From positions 1 to 37,852 of the forward strand of contig NHBR02000112.1 in NCBI GenBank assembly GCA_002167435.2: a DNA stretch of 37,852 nucleotides, in the 5' to 3' direction. Shown here one piece after another: positions 26,308 through 34,591 of the stretch (position 1 is the first letter of the stretch; each line of letters begins with the position of its first letter). The notes beneath the pieces were generated by a model. The model was given only the letters and a program-made list of their open reading frames with translations, was not told the DNA's origin and searched no databases. This DNA is from Allomuricauda sp. TMED12 (GTDB taxonomy: Bacteria; Bacteroidota; Bacteroidia; Flavobacteriales; Flavobacteriaceae). Position numbers and translations under genes: made by a program.

Positions 26308-26333
26308 CTATAAGTATTACGCCGAGCGTTTCA
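26308..26333 (-). promoter_or_regulatory. Promoter-like sequence of the sigma factor operon (mirror copy)
   Basis: On the minus strand: TGAAACGCTC, three bases, GTAAT (26320-26316), two bases, TTATAG (26313-26308), 25 nt before the sigma-factor ATG at 26282. TGAAAC resembles -35 elements of ECF-type sigma factors. It has no match to the TAnnTTTG housekeeping type. Confidence 0.65.
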
Positions 26334-26352
26334 AAATAGTTTGAGGGGAAAG

Positions 26353-26378
26353 TGAAACGCTCTAGGTAATCATTATAG
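26353..26378 (+). promoter_or_regulatory. Promoter-like sequence of the ubiquitin-like operon (mirror copy)
   Basis: On the plus strand: TGAAACGCTC (26353-26362), three bases, GTAAT (26366-26370), two bases, TTATAG (26373-26378), 29 nt before the ATG at 26408. It is identical to the minus-strand copy at 21 of 26 positions with all conserved blocks at the same offsets; 19 bp separate the two. Confidence 0.65.
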
Positions 26379-26407
26379 AGACAAGTTTTAAATTAAAATT
26401 ACATTCT

Positions 26408-26953
26408 ATGAAAAATTCTGAAAAAATGCCCGAATCCAAAGACAATCAAGACATCATTAATGTGGAGGAATACACTAAAATAGGAAAAAAACCTCCAAAA
26501 GAAAAAAAATATCTAATTAGAGTGGAAGACAAATCTTACCTGTTTGACCAAGGTTCGGCCTCAGGAGCTGAAATTTTAGAAAAAGCAGGGTATACTCCAA
26601 TTGATTGCTATTCACTTTATCAAAAGTTCAAAGGATGTGATTTCGAAAAAATCAGTCCAAATGAAAAAGTTGACTTTACAAAACCCGGAATAGAAAGGTT
26701 TATCGTAAAGTCCCCTGAAGTCTTCAATTATACTATTGATGGAGAACCCGAGACCACAGACGAAGAATACCTGACACCAAATCAAATATTGGAAAGAGGG
26801 GGTATCACCCCTGTATCGGACTACTATGTCGTTCAAATCACTCAGGACCAACAACAGATAGAGTACAAGGATTCCCCCAACAAACCTATCAAAATGGAAT
26901 GCCCTGGATTGAAATTTATTTCAGTATACCGAAGTTCAACGCCTGTAGCATAG
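26408..26953 (+). CDS. Multiubiquitin-type protein with two ubiquitin-like repeats
   Basis: 181 residues. After a charged N-terminal tail (1-33) come two beta-grasp repeats, about 34-103 and 105-176. They align by eye at GYTPIDCYSL versus GITPVSDYYVV and at KPGIERFIV versus CPGLKFISV. This fits the bacterial multiubiquitin family, known from operons with E2-, E1- and JAB-type genes. The C-terminus is SSTPVA with no diglycine, so if it is conjugated it needs processing or unusual chemistry. It is the first gene of a three-gene operon, with a probable promoter at 26353-26378. Confidence 0.82.
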   Translation: MKNSEKMPESKDNQDIINVEEYTKIGKKPPKEKKYLIRVEDKSYLFDQGSASGAEILEKAGYTPIDCYSLYQKFKGCDFEKISPNEKVDFTKPGIERFIVKSPEVFNYTIDGEPETTDEEYLTPNQILERGGITPVSDYYVVQITQDQQQIEYKDSPNKPIKMECPGLKFISVYRSSTPVA

Positions 26954-26957
26954 TAAT

Positions 26958-27314
26958 ATGGGAAGACAGGGATTTTTTAATCAGCTAGTTGAAATGGGGT
27001 ACCATCCTATAGAAACTGCCAATAACGGGCTGTATTTCGAATATCTGGTGGATATTGGTGTTAATCAAGGGAAAAGAGTGTTGATGGGCTTTGAAAATTT
27101 ACATGATTTTCCCTTGAATGCTCCTCATGGCCCACATTTTAGACCTATAGATGAGGGATGGATAAACCCATCAGGGCCAAGGGCTGGGGTGCATAATAGT
27201 AATTTTGGTCAGGGTTGGGTTCATTGGAGCAGGCCATTTCAGCAATGGAACAAGACAAAAAAGACGGTCAAAGAATATTTGGCACATATCAAGAATTTAT
27301 TACTGAATATATGA
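26958..27314 (+). CDS. E2/UBC-fold protein without a catalytic cysteine
   Basis: 118 residues. The E2 fold can be followed: a beta meander (GLYFEYLVDIG, KRVLMGFENLHDFPLNAPHGPHF, like the proline-rich E2 strand 4), HNSNFGQGWVHWSRPFQQW in place of the HPN...G-x-x-C-L segment, and the helix TVKEYLAHIKNLL. There is no cysteine in the whole protein; H89 falls where the active-site cysteine would be. I place it in the prokaryotic E2 family E group. It may present the ubiquitin-like protein without forming a thioester. Four bases follow the upstream stop; its end overlaps the next ATG (ATGA). Confidence 0.72.
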   Translation: MGRQGFFNQLVEMGYHPIETANNGLYFEYLVDIGVNQGKRVLMGFENLHDFPLNAPHGPHFRPIDEGWINPSGPRAGVHNSNFGQGWVHWSRPFQQWNKTKKTVKEYLAHIKNLLLNI

Positions 27315-28732
27315 GAAGAGATTTTTCGGTTGCTTTGGAAGAAACCTTGAATACGGAACTATTAAATCACTTGGTAAGAAGTGATGGCCAAGAAGATTTG
27401 ATATTTGCAACATACTCCTTAAGCAAAGGGACAAATCGGATGTTTGGCACTCTGACAGAGATAATCTACCCAGATGAAGGAGATAGGGAAGTTCACGGTA
27501 ATGCAGAATTTTATCCATCTTACTTAAGACATGCAATTTCAATTGCGTTAAAAAAGAAGGAAGGATTGGCCTTTCTTCATTCTCATCCATTCCCTGGATG
27601 GCAAGGGATGAGTCCAACTGATATTACTGCCGAAAAAAGGATTGCACCATCCATTTATGGAGCAACAGGATTTCCTTTGCTGGGAATGACCACTGGGAAT
27701 GATGGTACTTGGAGTGCTAGATTTTGGGTTAAAAACCATAAAAAGAAGAGAAGATATACAAGAAAATGGTGCAGTTCGGTTAGGGTTGTCGGGAATGGCT
27801 TAAAGATAAGTTTTAATGACAACGTTCTTAAACCAAATTTTGATTCAGAAAAACAATTAAGGACAATCTCCGCCTGGGGGAAAGATACACAAGAGGATCT
27901 ATCAAGGCTAAAAATTGGAATCGTAGGCCTCGGAAGTGTTGGAAGCATTGTTGCTGAAATACTTGCAAGAACGGGAATTTCTTATTTTGTGTTAATAGAT
28001 TTTGATACCATTGAAAAAAAGAACCTGGACAGGACGGCAGGAGTTTTCGAAAAAGATATTGGCAAATCAAAGGTTGATGCTATTGCAAAGGCAATCAAAA
28101 AAAGTGCAACATCTCCCAAAATCACTATCAAAAAATCTGAATACAGTATATGCGAGGAAAAAGGATTCAGAAATGCTCTGGATTGTGACTTAATCTTTTC
28201 ATGTGTAGATAGACCATGGCCGAGACAAGTGTTAAATTTCTTATCCTATGCATATTTGATTCCTGTCATTGATGGGGGAATAAAAATCCGAACCAATTCA
28301 TCTAATTCCAAATTGATTGGTGCCGATTGGAGATCCCATATTATAGGCCCAGGGAGGGTGTGTTTGGAATGTATGGGACAGTATTCTTCGGAAATGGCAA
28401 AGCTAGAAAGCGAAGGTTTCTTAGATGACCCAGAATATATTGAGGGGTCAAGTATAAAACTGCCATCAGAGTTTCATGAAAATGTGTTTCCTTTTAGCGC
28501 TCATCTTGCCGCAATGGAAGTTCTTCATAGTCTGAGCATGATTATTTCTCCATCAGGCATATCAAATATTGGTGAGAAAATATATCATTTTGTTACGGGA
28601 ACTATTGATTCAGAAAGAAAAGAATGTGCCAGCAATTGCTTTTTCCCTTCCATAATTTCAAAAGGAGATGCTTTGAATCTTGTCTTAGTGGGAAGGCATA
28701 AAAAGGCAGAAATATCTAGAAAAGGGCGCTAA
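27311..28732 (+). CDS. JAB metallopeptidase fused to E1-like adenylating enzyme
   Basis: 473 residues from the ATG at 27311, which overlaps the E2 stop; upstream in-frame codons lie inside the E2 gene. The N-terminal JAB/JAMM domain has E50 and HSHPFPGWQGMSPTD (H90, H92, S101, D104), the full zinc and catalytic set. The E1/ThiF domain has GIVGLGSVG (203-211), IDFD (D230), KKNLDR (N238, R241), GKSK (K254) and SCVDRPWPR (C298, D300). CLEC (351-354) and CASNC (439-443) probably bind zinc. Such a fusion could both trim and adenylate the ubiquitin-like protein encoded two genes upstream. Confidence 0.88.
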   Translation: MRRDFSVALEETLNTELLNHLVRSDGQEDLIFATYSLSKGTNRMFGTLTEIIYPDEGDREVHGNAEFYPSYLRHAISIALKKKEGLAFLHSHPFPGWQGMSPTDITAEKRIAPSIYGATGFPLLGMTTGNDGTWSARFWVKNHKKKRRYTRKWCSSVRVVGNGLKISFNDNVLKPNFDSEKQLRTISAWGKDTQEDLSRLKIGIVGLGSVGSIVAEILARTGISYFVLIDFDTIEKKNLDRTAGVFEKDIGKSKVDAIAKAIKKSATSPKITIKKSEYSICEEKGFRNALDCDLIFSCVDRPWPRQVLNFLSYAYLIPVIDGGIKIRTNSSNSKLIGADWRSHIIGPGRVCLECMGQYSSEMAKLESEGFLDDPEYIEGSSIKLPSEFHENVFPFSAHLAAMEVLHSLSMIISPSGISNIGEKIYHFVTGTIDSERKECASNCFFPSIISKGDALNLVLVGRHKKAEISRKGR

Positions 28733-28955
28733 ATCAGAAGTTTGATTGAAATGGAAAGGGTAAAACAACATTTCAAAATTAAGAGGAATAGCAAATCAGC
28801 AATTACCTTAATTACTAGAAGTAAGAGGCGCTTTTTTGGTAAGAATCCTATTTGTAGACAAGTCCAATTGCTGTTGCATGTTATGGATATATTTTGATTT
28901 AATCTAGTCCAAAGGGTTAACCATTCCAATTTGTTGGTTTAGATTTGAGAGAATT

Positions 28956-30266
28956 TTAGTTCAAGGTCAATAAACCACTATAATCCTCTGGGAGCTCTGC
29001 ATCAACATCCCTCAAATAAGACTTTAGCGCATCCAAGGTAGAATGGCCTGTAATGAGCATTAGTTTATCACAGGTTTCGGTGTAAGTGAAATCCTTTCTG
29101 AACTTCCTGAAGAGCAATGTGATAAAAGTATGTCTAAAGGAATAGATGGTATATTCATCTCCCAATTGAAGTGTTTCTCCTTGCGCTAGGAGATGTTCAT
29201 TGTATTTCTTTTTAAGTCTCCAAAAACGTTTTGTAAAATAATCTCTTCTACTGGTTTCCGCCGCATCCCATTCCCCGATACCATTGGGAGTGAATAGATA
29301 GTTCTCCTGTGTCGAAAAGTCCAGAACCTTGATTTCGTTCACAATGATGTCCGGGATAATCTTGACCTTTTCCGGTTTGTTTTTTGCTTGGAAGCGTAAC
29401 AGTCTTTGGGTGATAAAGATATCCTTGACCTTTAACCTGCACACCTCGATAGGGCGCAGAAAATTATAGGAAACGAACTTGATGAAAAGCAACAAAAGGG
29501 GGTCATTTTTTTTCATGTAGGCGAATAGACCTTCCAATACTTCCAAGGAGTAGGTCTTGTGGCTCACTGATCTGGTATCCAGTACCTTGATGTTCTCGAT
29601 AAAATTTCTCGGAATAATCTCATTGTCCTCAAGTTCGGCAAAAATTGCGCTTAATACGATACGAGTGTTGTTCCGGTTTCTGGCACTGCTGGTCTTGACT
29701 ATTCCGTGGAGGTATTCATTGACAACTTGCTTGGTTATGCTCAATATGCTCTTGTCGAGAAGGTTCCTTTTGTCCAAATATCTTTTGAACCTATTGTACC
29801 GGCTTTTATAATCCTTTATCGAAGTTTCAGAAAGCTTGCTGATCTTTATGGCATAGGCATAGTCCAATGCTGCTTCGGTTGTATATTGTAATGAATCGGC
29901 ACCGAGTTTAAATTTGTCCTTATATGGTGAATAACCCTCCTTGAGCATTTCCAGCAGGACTTCCCTAACTACCCCCAATTGCATCAATCTTTCAGTCTTT
30001 GTCCTGCACTTCCTATTGATGTTCATCGTAATGGGGGATTGACGGACCATTACGGGATTTCCATACTTGTCTTTTAATTCGGGATGGGCATACGAGTAAT
30101 AGACATACCATCTCTTGGAGAGGTCGAAATTTTCACCTCCATGATAGATCTTCGGTTCCGTGTACTTTTTTTTATCCAATCCGTTTTTGTATGCGGTAGC
30201 GTATGCGCTTTGCAATATATCAAAAAAAGAACCCATTGGTAACAGTCTTAAAACGCTGTCAGTCAA
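28956..30266 (-). CDS. int: Tyrosine recombinase/integrase of the mobile element
   Basis: 436 residues. An N-terminal arm-type domain, a SAM-like core-binding domain (about 125-215) and a catalytic domain with R271 (FLRPIEVCRL), R378-H-T-F (SFRHTF), H408 (ITGHSTLDALKSY) and the nucleophile Y417. It lies next to the 3' end of the initiator tRNA and reads away from it, the usual arrangement for elements integrated into tRNA genes. The ATG at 30236 (MGSFFD) is an alternative start and gives a more ordinary N-terminus. No excisionase gene is seen beside it; 28733-28955 holds no supported gene. Confidence 0.9.
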   Translation of the reverse strand: MTDSVLRLLPMGSFFDILQSAYATAYKNGLDKKKYTEPKIYHGGENFDLSKRWYVYYSYAHPELKDKYGNPVMVRQSPITMNINRKCRTKTERLMQLGVVREVLLEMLKEGYSPYKDKFKLGADSLQYTTEAALDYAYAIKISKLSETSIKDYKSRYNRFKRYLDKRNLLDKSILSITKQVVNEYLHGIVKTSSARNRNNTRIVLSAIFAELEDNEIIPRNFIENIKVLDTRSVSHKTYSLEVLEGLFAYMKKNDPLLLLFIKFVSYNFLRPIEVCRLKVKDIFITQRLLRFQAKNKPEKVKIIPDIIVNEIKVLDFSTQENYLFTPNGIGEWDAAETSRRDYFTKRFWRLKKKYNEHLLAQGETLQLGDEYTIYSFRHTFITLLFRKFRKDFTYTETCDKLMLITGHSTLDALKSYLRDVDAELPEDYSGLLTLN

Positions 30267-30279
30267 TGGGTTATCCTTG

Positions 30280-30352
<73 letters not shown>

Positions 30353-30362
30353 ATGTGGACGG

Positions 30363-30394
30363 CAAATATACAACCCTTTTTACATCTTTTCCAA
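30363..30394 (-). promoter_or_regulatory. Promoter of the initiator tRNA
   Basis: On the minus strand: TTG (30394-30392), 21 nt, TATATTTG (30370-30363), 10 bp before the tRNA 5' end. This is a full match to the Bacteroidetes housekeeping promoter and supports the phylum assignment. Confidence 0.7.
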
Positions 30395-30465
30395 ACTAAA
30401 ATTAATATTCCTTTACCACTAGCGCCAATCCCGCCCAAAATCCATAAATTCGGCCTTTTTACCTT

Positions 30466-31830
30466 ATGGACGCAATCAACGATTTTATATCCTCTCTTTT
30501 GCCCTATACCGAGTGGCCCATGTTCATCTTGCTTATTGGGGGCGGACTGTTTTTGACTTTTTATTCAAAATTTGCGCCCTTTCGCCATTTTGGCCATGCC
30601 ATTGCAGTGGTTTCCGGAAAGTATGATGATAAAAATGCAAAAGGGGACGTAAGTTCGTTTCAAGCGCTTTCAGCAGCCGTAGCAGCTACGGTTGGTTTGG
30701 GAAATATATCTGGAGTGGCCATTGCCATTCACGATGGAGGACCAGGTGTGGTGTTTTGGATTTGGATGACTGCACTTTTGGGTATGGGCATCAAATATTA
30801 TTCTGGCAGTTTGGCCATCATGTATCGTGGAACCGATTCAGAAGGTCATATGCAGGGAGGTCCCATGTTCTATATCACCCAAGGAATGGGGAAATGGGCA
30901 AAGCCCATGGCCATCTTTTTTAGTATTTGCGGCTTGTTCGGATTTTTGGGAGTGTTTACGGCCAATCAGTTTACCGAAGCCTTTATGGGCGTGGTGGAAC
31001 CACATGAGACGCTTTGGGAGACCAGTGAATACAATTGGAAACTCGGAATCGGCTTTTTTCTGGCAATCATCACATCCATTGTAATTTTTGGCGGACTTTC
31101 TAAGATTGCAAAAGTAGCATCGGCTATAGTTCCTTTTATGGTGGGTATTTATCTGTTGGCGGTCATTTTTGTGATGGCAAGCCACGCAGGTGAAGTTTGG
31201 CCAGCGTTAAAAATGATATTGGTCGAAGCTTGGAACTTCGACACCATGGTCACAGGGGGATTCTGGGGCTTGGTAATTGTTGGGGTTCGGAGAGCTATGT
31301 TCTCCAATGAGGCTGGTTTGGGGAGTGCGCCCATGTATCACGGACAGTCTCGTAACGATGAACCAGCCAAAGAAGGACTCGTGGCGATGTTAGGCCCATT
31401 TATCGATACGATTTTAGTATGTACCTTTACCGCAGTGGTAATTATTTTGAGTGGTGCTTATTTAGAGGACGGTAGCGGAATCACCATGACGATGTCCGCT
31501 TTTGAAACAACCCTTTACGGGATTGGAGATGTACTGCTGATGGTTATTGTGGCCGCATTTGCATTGTCAACATTGTTCACTTATTCGTATTACGGTGTAA
31601 AGAGTTTGTCATTTTTGACCAATGCCAAAATCGGAAAATGGTACAATGTGTTTTTTATAATTATGATTGTTTTTGCCGCAATAGCATCATTAAAATTGGT
31701 GAAAAACCTGATAGACCTATCATATGCATTGATGGTGATACCCAATATGATAGCTGTGCTTTATCTTTCACCAAAGGTGAACGCAGCATCCAAACAATAT
31801 TTTGAAAAAAGAAAGAAAGGTGGCGCATAA
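30466..31830 (+). CDS. Sodium/amino-acid symporter, AGCS family
   Basis: 454 residues, ten or more membrane helices. Family signatures: SSFQALSAAVAATVGLGNISGVAIAI near the N-terminus, GMGIKYYSGSLAIMYRG, GGPMFYITQGMG, and FSNEAGLGSAPMYHGQS. It imports alanine or a related small amino acid with Na+. First intact chromosomal gene outside the element. Its last codons overlap the era start, so the two are probably co-transcribed. Confidence 0.92.
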   Translation: MDAINDFISSLLPYTEWPMFILLIGGGLFLTFYSKFAPFRHFGHAIAVVSGKYDDKNAKGDVSSFQALSAAVAATVGLGNISGVAIAIHDGGPGVVFWIWMTALLGMGIKYYSGSLAIMYRGTDSEGHMQGGPMFYITQGMGKWAKPMAIFFSICGLFGFLGVFTANQFTEAFMGVVEPHETLWETSEYNWKLGIGFFLAIITSIVIFGGLSKIAKVASAIVPFMVGIYLLAVIFVMASHAGEVWPALKMILVEAWNFDTMVTGGFWGLVIVGVRRAMFSNEAGLGSAPMYHGQSRNDEPAKEGLVAMLGPFIDTILVCTFTAVVIILSGAYLEDGSGITMTMSAFETTLYGIGDVLLMVIVAAFALSTLFTYSYYGVKSLSFLTNAKIGKWYNVFFIIMIVFAAIASLKLVKNLIDLSYALMVIPNMIAVLYLSPKVNAASKQYFEKRKKGGA

Positions 31831-32701
31831 AGCAGGATTTGTAAATATTATCGGTAATCCCAATGTGGGTAAATCTACATTGATGAATGCCTTTGTAGGC
31901 GAAAAACTTTCCATAATCACCTCCAAGGCACAAACCACCCGTCACCGTATTTTGGGTATCGTGAACGGAGATGATTTCCAAATGATACTCTCTGACACCC
32001 CAGGAATCATAAAGCCCGCCTACGAGCTGCAAAGTTCTATGATGGATTTTGTAAAGTCTGCCTTCGAGGATGCCGATGTACTGTTGTATATGGTGGAAAT
32101 AGGGGAAAAGGCACTGAAAGATGAATCTTTCTTCAAAAAAATACAGAATAGCAAGATTCCAGTTTTGTTGCTCCTCAATAAAATTGACAAATCTGATCAG
32201 CAGATGCTGGAAGAACAAATGCAATATTGGCAAGAGCAATTGCCCAGCGCAGAGATTCACCCTATATCCGCTTTGGAAAACTTTAATGTTACCGAAGTGT
32301 TCAACCGTATTTTGGAATTGTTGCCCGAAGCACCTCCATTTTATCCAAAAGATCAAATCACGGACAAGCCCGAACGATTTTTTGTAAACGAGACCATTCG
32401 TGAAAAAATATTGCTACACTATAAAAAGGAAATTCCTTATTCCGTGGAGGTAGAGACCGAAGAGTTTTTGGAGGATGAGGATATTATCCGCATTCGTTCC
32501 GTAATTATGGTGGAACGCGATACGCAAAAGGGTATTATTATCGGACATAAGGGTAGCGCCATTAAAAAAGTAGGGGTAGAAGCCCGTAAAGACCTTGAAA
32601 AATTCTTTGCGAAGCAGGTTCATATTGAACTGTATGTAAAAGTGAACAAGAACTGGCGGAGCAATTCCCAACAGCTCAGGCGCTTTGGATATAACGGCTA
32701 G
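31820..32701 (+). CDS. era: GTPase Era
   Basis: 293 residues from the GTG at 31820 (MAHKAGF), 11 bp inside the symporter gene; the TTG at 31802 is less likely. G1 GNPNVGKST, G3 DTPG, G4 NKID, and a C-terminal KH domain with GIIIGHKGSAIKKVG. Era binds the 3' end of 16S rRNA and acts in 30S ribosome maturation. It converges with the next gene, overlapping it by 4 bp. Confidence 0.96.
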   Translation: MAHKAGFVNIIGNPNVGKSTLMNAFVGEKLSIITSKAQTTRHRILGIVNGDDFQMILSDTPGIIKPAYELQSSMMDFVKSAFEDADVLLYMVEIGEKALKDESFFKKIQNSKIPVLLLLNKIDKSDQQMLEEQMQYWQEQLPSAEIHPISALENFNVTEVFNRILELLPEAPPFYPKDQITDKPERFFVNETIREKILLHYKKEIPYSVEVETEEFLEDEDIIRIRSVIMVERDTQKGIIIGHKGSAIKKVGVEARKDLEKFFAKQVHIELYVKVNKNWRSNSQQLRRFGYNG

Positions 32702-33213
32702 GATTCGTTGTTGATTCGCTCAAAAGGGGCAATGGTATCTCTGACAAATTGTTTCAATTGCTCCATTTGTCCTTTTCCTTTAGCTCTTCCCAAGCGCCCA
32801 AAAGCGTACAATGCGAACCAAATCACTACCAAAAAAAACATCCCCAATAACCATAGGGTAATGTCTTTTCCCAAAGAATAATTGGAATAAGCAAAGATTC
32901 CGAGAATTATAAAAAGAGTACCCACTCCAAAATGTAGAAACATAAAAAATGTCCATAGGGTAGGGTTGGGTCCGAAGACACCGCGAATGTTACTTATACC
33001 TTCCTCGTAGGACGAAAGTTCCAAGTGAAGTTGGGGGGACCAAAAAGTAATTTCGGCCTTTCTAAATTTTACAAAGATATGTTCATCCAGCCTTTTGATT
33101 ACAAAAGAATTGGCCGTAGCAGTATCAAAAATGGCTTCTAACTTCTCCAAATTGGTTCTTAAGGAGACGCGAAAACGGGGCCGTAAAACTATCTCATTGG
33201 TCAAGTCGCTCAT
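32698..33213 (-). CDS. Membrane protein with two helices, unknown
   Basis: 171 residues from the ATG at 33213 (33219 is also possible). A soluble beta-rich N-terminus (1-85), two membrane helices (about 86-109 and 117-138), and a basic cytoplasmic end. Not recognised beyond a small conserved-looking flavobacterial membrane protein. Divergent from der, convergent with era. Confidence 0.7.
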   Translation of the reverse strand: MSDLTNEIVLRPRFRVSLRTNLEKLEAIFDTATANSFVIKRLDEHIFVKFRKAEITFWSPQLHLELSSYEEGISNIRGVFGPNPTLWTFFMFLHFGVGTLFIILGIFAYSNYSLGKDITLWLLGMFFLVVIWFALYAFGRLGRAKGKGQMEQLKQFVRDTIAPFERINNES

Positions 33214-33265
33214 AATCATTTGAAAATGATTGAAAAAGGTATCATTTTTTCTTCATAATAAATGG

Positions 33266-33273
33266 TATTTTTG
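33266..33273 (+). promoter_or_regulatory. -7 element of the der promoter
   Basis: TATTTTTG matches TAnnTTTG and lies 16 bp before the der ATG at 33290. No exact -33 TTG is present at the right distance. Confidence 0.4.
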
Positions 33274-33289
33274 CCAAAAATTAAACCTG

Positions 33290-34591
33290 ATGGGAGCTAT
33301 CGTAGCCATTGTAGGAAGACCCAATGTTGGGAAGTCCACCTTTTTTAACCGACTCATTCAGCGCCGTGAGGCGATAGTGGATGCCGTTAGCGGTGTTACG
33401 CGAGACCGTCATTACGGTAAAAGTGATTGGAACGGTAAGGAGTTTTCTGTGATTGACACTGGTGGTTACGTATTAGGTAGCGACGATGTTTTCGAAAAGG
33501 AAATCGATAAACAAGTTGAATTGGCCATAGATGAGGCCGATGCCATCATTTTTATGGTTGACGTTGAATCCGGAGTAACCGGGATGGATGAAGATGTTGC
33601 CAAATTGTTGCGTAGGGTAGACAAGCCTACTTTTTTGGCCGTAAACAAGGTTGATAACAGCAAGCGTATGGCCGATGCAGTGGAATTCTATTCCTTGGGA
33701 TTGGGCGAATACTATACGCTGTCAAGTATTAATGGTAGCGGTACAGGTGAGTTGTTGGATGCCCTTGTCAAAGTACTCCCGGAAGAAAAAGAAGAGGAAA
33801 ACGAATTGCCCCGTTTCGCGGTAGTAGGTAGGCCCAATGCAGGAAAATCGTCCTTTATCAATGCATTGATAGGAGAGGATCGCTACATCGTAACCGATAT
33901 TGCCGGAACTACACGAGATAGTATCGATACCAAATATAATCGATTTGGATTTGAATTTAATTTGGTGGATACCGCAGGTATTCGACGAAAGGCCAAAGTA
34001 AAGGAAGATCTGGAATTTTACTCAGTAATGCGTTCCGTAAGAGCCATAGAACATTGTGATGTATGTATTGTGATGTTGGATGCCACTAGAGGTTTTGATG
34101 GACAGGTACAAAACATATTCTGGCTCGCGCAACGAAACAACAAAGGAATTGTGATTTTGGTGAATAAATGGGATTTGGTCGAGAAGGAAACCAATTCTGT
34201 AAAGGAGTACACAGCCAAAATAAAGGAGATTATTTCACCTTTTGAAGACGTGCCGATTCTTTTTGTTTCGGTGATGAACAAGCAACGTATTTACAAAGCG
34301 ATAGAAACTGCAGTGGAGGTGTATAAGAACCGTTCAAAGCGGATTCCAACCCGCAAACTGAACGATATTATGCTGCCCATTATTGAAAAAACACCCCCAC
34401 CTTCAACCAAAGGGAAATACGTGAAGATCAAATTTTGCACCCAATTGCCCACCCCATACCCTCAATTTGCCTTTTTCTGCAACTTGCCACAGTATGTGAA
34501 GGATCCTTATAAAAGGTTTTTGGAGAACAAAATCAGGGAGAATTTTGACTTTACCGGGGTTCCGATGACCATTTTTATGCGGAAGAAATAA
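33290..34591 (+). CDS. der: GTPase Der (EngA)
   Basis: 433 residues, the normal length. I chose the ATG at 33290 because it starts [16 protein letters not shown] as in relatives and sits after a promoter element; the frame is open 60 bp further upstream. Two tandem G domains: [17 protein letters not shown] and [17 protein letters not shown], then a KH-like domain. Essential for 50S ribosome assembly. It ends exactly beside the convergent pbpC stop. Confidence 0.96.
   Translation: MGAIVAIVGRPNVGKSTFFNRLIQRREAIVDAVSGVTRDRHYGKSDWNGKEFSVIDTGGYVLGSDDVFEKEIDKQVELAIDEADAIIFMVDVESGVTGMDEDVAKLLRRVDKPTFLAVNKVDNSKRMADAVEFYSLGLGEYYTLSSINGSGTGELLDALVKVLPEEKEEENELPRFAVVGRPNAGKSSFINALIGEDRYIVTDIAGTTRDSIDTKYNRFGFEFNLVDTAGIRRKAKVKEDLEFYSVMRSVRAIEHCDVCIVMLDATRGFDGQVQNIFWLAQRNNKGIVILVNKWDLVEKETNSVKEYTAKIKEIISPFEDVPILFVSVMNKQRIYKAIETAVEVYKNRSKRIPTRKLNDIMLPIIEKTPPPSTKGKYVKIKFCTQLPTPYPQFAFFCNLPQYVKDPYKRFLENKIRENFDFTGVPMTIFMRKK

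Noticed and set aside
28729..28929. 66-codon minus-strand frame after the JAB-E1 gene
   Set aside because: No protein character and no ribosome-binding or promoter context.
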